DNA of 64,000 nucleotides from assembly GCA_000149265.1 (NCBI GenBank), contig CH003372.1, positions 109,062 through 173,061 on the forward strand, written 5' to 3'. Under the pieces are notes generated by a model. The model made no database searches. It worked only from the letters and a program-made list of their open reading frames with translations, and was not told the origin of the DNA. Below are positions 60,301 to 64,000 of the stretch, in pieces (within the stretch, counting starts at the first letter, position 1; each line of letters opens with the position of its first letter). Source of the DNA: Ciona savignyi (lineage: Eukaryota > Chordata > Ascidiacea > Phlebobranchia > Cionidae). Made by a program: the position numbers and the translations under genes.

Positions 60301-63300
60301 CAATATATACAGAGATTATAATTGTTTTTTATCCGAATTAATCCTTTTCTATAATGATTTTTTTAATGGGGTAAGATATAGCACAATTCAATACGTACAC
60401 AGAGATTATAATTGTTTAACCTGCTATCATACAAACGAGATAGTCACCATATTTAATCTGAATAGTTTGAATGGTAATTGGTTTATAATCATATAGCAGG
60501 TTAAATTAAGTTGGAAAAGGTAATAAAAAATTGTTTCTTTATTATCATAGGCTTATATAAAAACTCGCTACAAAATACAATATGGAGTAATGTAGTTTAA
60601 AATTCCCTTACCTGCCATTGCCATTGCATTAATATTGCTTTGCTGCATTGCCATATTAGCGAGTATTTCCGACTGAGTTTGCGTCCCATCTTGGGGTGGG
60701 ATAGAAGATGATGGGCTCAGGGGGCGGGATTGGGGGGTTTCCGATAATGCACGATTGGGCTGGGTGGAAATTTAGGGTTGAATTAAAGGGATAACAAAGG
60801 GTAAAGGGGATATTTGGTTTTAAAAGGGAAACGAGCAGAAAACAATTATTTCCATTTCACCAAAAACATGTTTTAAATTTTTACTTCATGCACAGTTAGG
60901 CTGGGTGGAAATTTAGGATTGGGTAAAAAGTTTTAACAAAAGGGTATTTAGTTAAAAAGGGATACATGCAGAAAAGCATTATTTTCACTTCACCAAAAAT
61001 GTTTTAAATTTTTAATTCATAATTCCAATCAAGAAAACCCCGATAATGCACAGTTGGGCTGGGTTAAAAGGGATAACAAAAGGGTATTGGGGATATTTGG
61101 TTATAAGGGATGCATGCAACAAACCATTATTTCCATTTCACCAAAAAATGTTTTAAATTTTTAAGTTACAATTCTAATTAAGAAAAACCTAATTAAAATA
61201 AACCAATAAAAACCCTACTTTATCATTGGGGTATTATCTTTTCACATCACATATTAAGTTTTATAGCCTACTTGATTTAAATATTGGTGTAAAATTGTTT
61301 TGTTTTTTGACAGACACAGCATACAAATGAATTAAAATCAGCCGATGTAAATCCTAATTTATCAAATCTCTGTGTTTTTTGACTCAAATTGTCTGTGTTT
61401 TTTTTTACTCAAATGGTCTGTTTTTGACACACAGCATAAAAATAAATTAAAATCAACAGTTGAAAATCCTACTTTATCAAATCTCTGTGATTTTTGACTC
61501 AATTTGTGTGTTTTTTTTATACTTAAATGGTCTGTTTCTGACAGACACAGCATAAAAATAAATTAAAATCAGCCGATGTAAATCCTACTTTATGAAACCC
61601 TCACCTGGTTTGTGGCAGGTGTTGCGCCCTGAGCATTAGCCGACATAGCTGCCATTTGTTGCTGTAACATAGGATACATTCCTGCCGCTCCAGGCCACCC
61701 AGCAGTATATGGGCCGTATTGGGTCATGAACTGCATCGGGTTTGCCGCTGTGTTCGGATCAGTATACCCTGTATGTTAACGCCGTTAAAATGCTAAATTC
61801 TCGAAGGTAAAAACTGTAATATTTATCTGTAATTGCTATAATTTGCATCAGAACCAGTGTTTCATCAAAAAATACACTCAGTGAAGTATCCATTGGTATG
61901 ATAACATCATTTGACATTTGAATATCAACTATAAACAGGGCCATAAAATCTAGAACGCCACGTGCGAGTAAGAATTTACTTTTGCAAATAAAAAACTACT
62001 AAAGTTTAACCACACTGTTTTCTATTTAGCTAGCAGAAACGGGAATGAAAAACAAATCCTGATCATTGTGACCATTTTTTAAATACAATAGCGCGTTCGA
62101 ATACTGGAATCTATATTACCTTACAGCAGCATCATAAAAAAAGGTTGCGGTAAACGATTTACTAGCAATACTCGCAGAAGTTTCCACACGCGGTAAATTC
62201 TTACTCGCCCGAAATTTTATGGATTTTTGGCTCTGCATAAAATAAGGGTTTAAATACCTTGAGCATTTGGCTGTGCAGGTATGATGTAAGGACTTGGAAT
62301 CAACATTCCTGGTGCAGTAGCAAGCGCATATTGTTGTTGCATCGCTAACTGGTAACCACTCAGATGGGCAGCTATCTGTTGAAAGTTTAAAGCTAAAAGG
62401 ATTTGGTTAACGTGAAAAAAATGGGCCTAGTTGTTTGTTTAAGGATGTCCTTTTCCAAATCGGTTTGGTTTCGAAAATTACTTTAGAATCAATAATTTTA
62501 AATCAAATTATTAAATTTGTGAGTACTACAAAAAGTTTTTTTAAATCAAAATTATATTAACAAAATTTAGTTTGCTTTACTATGAGCACTAATTCCAGAC
62601 TAGAATTAATTAAGCCTTTAAATTTTTTTAATACTTTCAAAAGATTTTCAAATAGGATTTCAAATTATTACTAAAATAATTTCGAATCTTGATATTGGAA
62701 TGGACATCCTTAAGTTGACTGCTATCATAGAAATAGAAATCTCAGCACGGTGTATGCTAAGTATCTGGTAAAGCATGGGTATAATCATACAGCAGTGAAT
62801 AGAATGGGGAAATTTGATGAGAAAACAATCTTACATGCTGTTGTTGCGCTGCCATATATGAATCAACCAGGTTTAACTGTTGAACTTGTTCAGTGATCTC
62901 TTCAGTGTCCAATCCTTCCCCTTCTGTTGGTAAGCTTCCCAGTTGTGGGGATTCCCCACGTTCATCACTGGCTTGGGGTGCCGATTTGGATTCTTCAATG
63001 GAAATGTAATTTTAAACCACTTTCGAAAAACTAACATTAACTTTGTCATATAAGTCTGTTTTGTGTACAAATACTGGAATTCTTTGTTTAAATACTTTTT
63101 GATTGTAGTTTTGGAATATAAAAAACTATTAAGAAATTTAGAAATAGAACAAAAATGACAACTGTGTTACATACAATATAAGAAAAGTTTACATATTACA
63201 AAAAACCTATAAAATTGAATAAAATACATTTTACAGATTGAACTAAGTTCTGGAACATACCGGCAACAGGTTCCTTATTGGTTTCGTCAATTTCTCCGGC

Positions 63301-63703
63301 TTCTGTTTTTTCAGGTTTATCAGTCGGGGACGGCGTTCGGGATTTAGACTTCTCTGTGGCGCCACCATCAGGAGATTCATCTCGACTGTAAAGATCGATG
63401 TTTAAGAAAAAATTTTACATTTACATTACATTAGTATGGGCTGGTCCACGGTAGCTACCGGGACTAGGAATTTAGGCCATAAAAGGCCCATTACTCCAGC
63501 ACCCCAAGCTATAATGGATCTGGGATATAGCGGTCAAGTCGGCCCGTGCCCTGAAGGAAGCTGACTAAATGCTCGATCGGGATGGATGCGAGATAACCAG
63601 ACTCCAAAATTTCTCCATCTGTATTTTACCTTGCCCCAGAGCTGTCTTTGTCTGTTCTCTCCTGTCCACCTTGTGTAGGTGAGGGATCTCGCGATTTTTC
63701 CTC
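48104..63703 (-). CDS. pum: Pumilio RNA-binding protein, 18 exons (5' end outside window)
   Basis: Exons: 63630-63703, 63261-63385, 62835-62992, 62258-62375, 61605-61768, 60612-60759, 60136-60264, 58933-59010, 58116-58268, 57319-57543, 56538-56808, 55000-55141, 53998-54114, 53479-53616, 52208-52312, 51210-51352, 49497-49662, 48104-48307. All have GT-AG borders and agreeing phases and give 885 residues to TAG. The N-terminal part is low-complexity (Gln, Ser, Pro, Gly, Ala) with vertebrate PUM landmarks [19 protein letters not shown] and [12 protein letters not shown]. The PUM-HD follows from about residue 505, with all eight repeats. By family, the product binds UGUAHAUA in 3' UTRs and represses or destabilises mRNAs in the cytoplasm. 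Introns are rich in MITEs and repeated structured sequences. The start codon lies beyond 64000. Confidence 0.96.
48492..48600 (-). repeat. SINE tail and body fragment
   Basis: Minus-strand SINE copy in the last Pumilio intron (gatattcatgtttatccctg; cagatcacctcgcgcccacc on the plus strand). Confidence 0.75.
48956..49112 (-). ncRNA. candidate structured intronic RNA, copy 1 of a 157 bp pair
   Basis: 155 of 157 bases agree with 50608-50764, in the next Pumilio intron and the same orientation. On the gene strand it has box-C-like ATGATGA, CTGA, a second GTGATGA and CTGA, in the order C, D', C', D (about 105 nt), and short complementary ends (GAAGCT/AGCTTC). A box C/D RNA is one reading; a young MITE or plain duplication is the alternative. 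Confidence 0.4.
49497..49662 (-). CDS. pum: Pumilio exon: repeats 7-8
   Basis: 55 codons. NVIEKCV completes SNxxE of repeat 7; [19 protein letters not shown] is repeat 8 (NYxxQ). The acceptor and exon start recur, diverged, in the intron upstream. Confidence 0.95.
49663..49950 (-). repeat. tandem copies of the Pumilio repeat-7 acceptor region
   Basis: After the real exon start (49662), the plus-strand words attgctggggg-tggg-aggggtgg recur at about 49743-49770 and, more diverged, at 49900-49935, each with atggatt/aaataaat context. Confidence 0.65.
50340..50480 (+). repeat. minisatellite of about 22 bp units
   Basis: Five to six units of ttttattggggtaaatgtcc type in a Pumilio intron. Confidence 0.85.
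50608..50764 (-). ncRNA. candidate structured intronic RNA, copy 2 of a 157 bp pair
   Basis: Partner of 48956-49112, with both differences in the segment near the complementary end. The flanking sequence is unrelated, so the borders are sharp. Confidence 0.4.
51210..51352 (-). CDS. pum: Pumilio exon: repeat 6 and start of repeat 7
   Basis: 47 codons plus 2 nt. [18 protein letters not shown] (NYxxQ) then [10 protein letters not shown]. The donor is GTTCGT; phase and homology require it. Ser of repeat 7 is split across the intron. Confidence 0.93.
51380..51900 (+). repeat. G-rich minisatellite region
   Basis: Irregular repeats of words such as gtgtgcaaggggtatatatg and taaggggtatgtaagggggg over 520 bp of a Pumilio intron. 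Long proline/threonine-rich open frames on the minus strand are by-products. Confidence 0.85.
51980..52100 (+). repeat. SINE body and tail fragment
   Basis: Contains tcatacacaacacgctgcaa, ctccagtaaccggacag and gattgcttgtgtgttaac, diverged, in the Pumilio intron before repeat 5. Confidence 0.65.
52208..52312 (-). CDS. pum: Pumilio exon: repeat 5
   Basis: 35 codons. [16 protein letters not shown] with CRxxQ contacts. Confidence 0.95.
52566..52637 (-). ncRNA. candidate box C/D snoRNA, copy A (Pumilio intron)
   Basis: On the gene strand: closing stem with GGCC at both ends (extendable by GACG/CGTC across a bulge), box C ATGATGT at 52626-52620, box D' CTGA at 52609-52606 and box D CTGA at 52576-52573. 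C to D spans 54 nt, total about 72 nt, the usual size. A second copy lies in another Pumilio intron at 54743-54809. The guide target is not determined. Confidence 0.55.
52810..53095. mobile_element. short hAT element (286 bp) in a Pumilio intron
   Basis: TIRs cagggatgtccaacc / ggttggacatccctg (15 bp, perfect) with target duplication ctttacac / ccttacac (one mismatch) at 52802-52809 and 53096-53103. Internal gggccgca words are typical. Confidence 0.88.
53479..53616 (-). CDS. pum: Pumilio exon: repeat 4
   Basis: 46 codons. [19 protein letters not shown] with NHxxQ contacts. Confidence 0.95.
53998..54114 (-). CDS. pum: Pumilio exon: repeat 3
   Basis: 39 codons. [18 protein letters not shown] with CRxxQ contacts. 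Confidence 0.95.
54180..54545 (+). repeat. cluster of decayed SINE heads
   Basis: Three diverged blocks with the patterns tgaaaggttg-tgggtcaaaacca, agttggt...ggcac and gacattgcttgaatccagt, resembling SINE head and body, in the intron before Pumilio repeat 3. Confidence 0.5.
54743..54809 (-). ncRNA. candidate box C/D snoRNA, copy B (Pumilio intron)
   Basis: Box C GTGATGT at 54802-54796, D' CTGA at 54786-54783, D CTGA at 54753-54750, GGCC/GGCC closing stem. Differs from copy A at a few positions and one indel; all boxes are kept, and cttgatataaaaccttcta before box D is identical in both. Confidence 0.55.
55000..55141 (-). CDS. pum: Pumilio exon: repeats 1-2
   Basis: 47 codons plus 1 nt. [10 protein letters not shown] then [19 protein letters not shown], the repeat 2 helix with NYxxQ. 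Confidence 0.95.
55480..55559 (-). ncRNA. candidate intronic hairpin RNA 1
   Basis: Ends CTGCTGT / ACAGCAG pair; the inner arms also pair in part. The arm catacaaacgagatggtca (plus strand) matches the other copies, while the opposite arm has drifted. Confidence 0.45.
56345..56520. mobile_element. MITE with gagtaagaattcac ends
   Basis: Words gccaaaaatccatcgaattt, gggcgagtaagaattcactc and the inverted taaattcttactcgcg and cgaggatttttg bracket a 170 bp segment. Relatives lie at 58005-58085 and 61940-62240, all in Pumilio introns. Confidence 0.55.
56538..56808 (-). CDS. pum: Pumilio exon: linker and start of repeat 1
   Basis: 89 codons. [13 protein letters not shown] leads into [13 protein letters not shown] and [12 protein letters not shown]; the split Arg and FIQQ in the next exon complete the repeat 1 SRxxQ base-contact set. 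Confidence 0.95.
57319..63703 (-). CDS. pum: Pumilio N-terminal low-complexity region (10 exons)
   Basis: Exons from [20 protein letters not shown] and [18 protein letters not shown] through the [14 protein letters not shown] and [13 protein letters not shown] stretches to [14 protein letters not shown] (57319-57543). This part is disordered in Pumilio proteins and carries repressor regions; the vertebrate-like landmarks fix its identity. Phase 1 and phase 0 junctions are all consistent. Confidence 0.92.
57804..57888 (-). ncRNA. candidate intronic hairpin RNA 2
   Basis: 10 bp closing stem AACCTGCTAT / ATAGCAGGTT; inner pairing aaac...accat with atggt...gttt. Nearly identical to hairpin 3. 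Confidence 0.45.
59033..59470 (+). repeat. three diverged units with ataaggcgcaccg words
   Basis: Units at about 59033-59150, 59226-59310 and 59330-59470 share attttatagatata, gtcaattataaggcgcacc, aatattttg and agcgcaccygactataa. They resemble a palindromic MITE; in the intron between the Pumilio exons at 58933 and 60136. Confidence 0.6.
59703..60001. mobile_element. short hAT element (299 bp) in a Pumilio intron
   Basis: Ends cagaggggtgcaac / gttgcacgcccctg with target duplication gtgtaaat / gtctaaat at 59695-59702 and 60002-60009 (one mismatch). Contains ggcccgcgg and gtggcccgct words. Confidence 0.8.
60415..60505 (-). ncRNA. candidate intronic hairpin RNA 3
   Basis: Perfect 13 bp closing stem TTTAACCTGCTAT / ATAGCAGGTTAAA, inner arms also pairing around a loop of about 20 nt. 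Same orientation as the other three. Confidence 0.45.
60740..61190 (-). repeat. tandem copies (about 150 bp) of a Pumilio acceptor and exon start
   Basis: ataatgcac(a)gttgggctgggt at the real exon border (60745-60765) recurs at about 60890-60910 and 61038-61060, with the following tttccatttcaccaaaaa-gttttaaattttt block also repeated three times. Confidence 0.75.
61300..61600 (+). repeat. tandem repeat of about 120 bp
   Basis: Units share gacacagcataaaaataaat, taaaatcagccgatgtaaat, cctactttatcaaatctctg and ttgactcaaattgtctgtg; the last unit ends at the donor of the Pumilio exon 61605-61768. Confidence 0.75.
62718..62796 (-). ncRNA. candidate intronic hairpin RNA 4 (most diverged)
   Basis: Ends ACTGCTAT / ATACAGCAGT pair with one wobble; ataatcatacagcag matches hairpin 1, the middle has changed. 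Confidence 0.35.
63427..63622 (-). mobile_element. 5'-truncated I/LOA LINE 3' end in a Pumilio intron
   Basis: About 195 bp matching the 3' end of the LINE at 26960-27160 (agatggagaaattttggag; cgctatatcccagatcc; cccggtagctaccgtggac) and ending in taatgtaatg. It begins about 7 bp after the splice donor of exon 63630-63703. GTAAAAT occurs at both ends. Confidence 0.8.
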
Positions 63704-64000
63704 CTGGTGAAATAAGTTGAGCATTTATTGACCACCTAATCATTAACCATAAAATGTGTAGGGACAAAATAAATACTTGTCACTTAACCCTTTAACTGCC
63801 GCTGTCGACTCAAGTCAAGTCGACAGCGCCGAAAATTGCATAAGTGGAAAAGTATACGGCCGATTTTGATCAGTGAGATGGCGCTGGAGAGCTGAATAAT
63901 TTCTGCGTTTACCAATATAAGATGATATATAGGTTTGCATTTGAAATTTTTAAGTTATTTCAAGTTTTATAAAACACGTATAAATATATGAGTGGTTTTG
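63704..64000 (-). other. Pumilio intron at window edge
   Basis: Contains an inverted repeat gctgtcgact / agtcgacagc at about 63802-63830, perhaps a MITE end. No exon recognised. Confidence 0.4.

Overview
This is a stretch of animal nuclear DNA: AT-rich, with GT-AG introns, small exons and very many transposable elements, plus one assembly gap (2431-2530). The gene content fits an invertebrate chordate, most probably a sea squirt of the Ciona type: a single Pumilio gene, one Cip/Kip CDK inhibitor, a non-vertebrate PRDM9, and many copies of a tRNA-derived SINE. The species is inferred from gene make-up and repeat style; I could not search for it.

Five genes can be supported. (1) 1345-2357, minus: the first three coding exons of an SLC22-type (organic ion) transporter, running off the left end. 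(2) 3448-5185, plus: a three-exon gene for a 142-residue protein I do not recognise. (3) 11304-34286, minus: a complete 11-exon, 617-residue PRDM9 (Meisetz) gene with KRAB-like, acidic, SSXRD-like, zinc-knuckle, PR/SET and seven C2H2 finger parts; all exon phases join. (4) 44088-44532, minus: the main exon of a p21/p27-type CDK inhibitor. (5) about 46990-63703, minus: 18 exons (885 residues) of Pumilio including the whole eight-repeat RNA-binding domain; its 5' end lies beyond the right edge.

The rest is largely a layered record of transposition. 6687-10908 is a TTAA-flanked foldback element (Kolobok-like, THAP fragment) holding three further nested elements. The 15.15 kb intron of PRDM9 (12852-28003) is almost entirely one element with terminal inverted repeats, filled by a hAT transposon, an I/LOA-type LINE, a CR1/L2-type LINE and a 335 bp tandem repeat; the intron beneath was about 59 bp. 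34734-36999 is a non-autonomous LTR element. Several small hAT elements have 8 bp target duplications. Minisatellites occur at 5258-5485, 41330-41600, 50340-50480 and 51380-51900.

The Pumilio introns hold three families of repeated, same-orientation, structured sequences restricted in this window to this gene: four hairpins of about 80-90 nt, a pair with box C/D snoRNA features, and a 157 bp pair at 155/157 identity. Together with Pumilio-type sites in the putative 3' UTR, they suggest that Pumilio is both a small-RNA host gene and a target of its own protein. These points and the intact PRDM9 gene are the main items to follow up.
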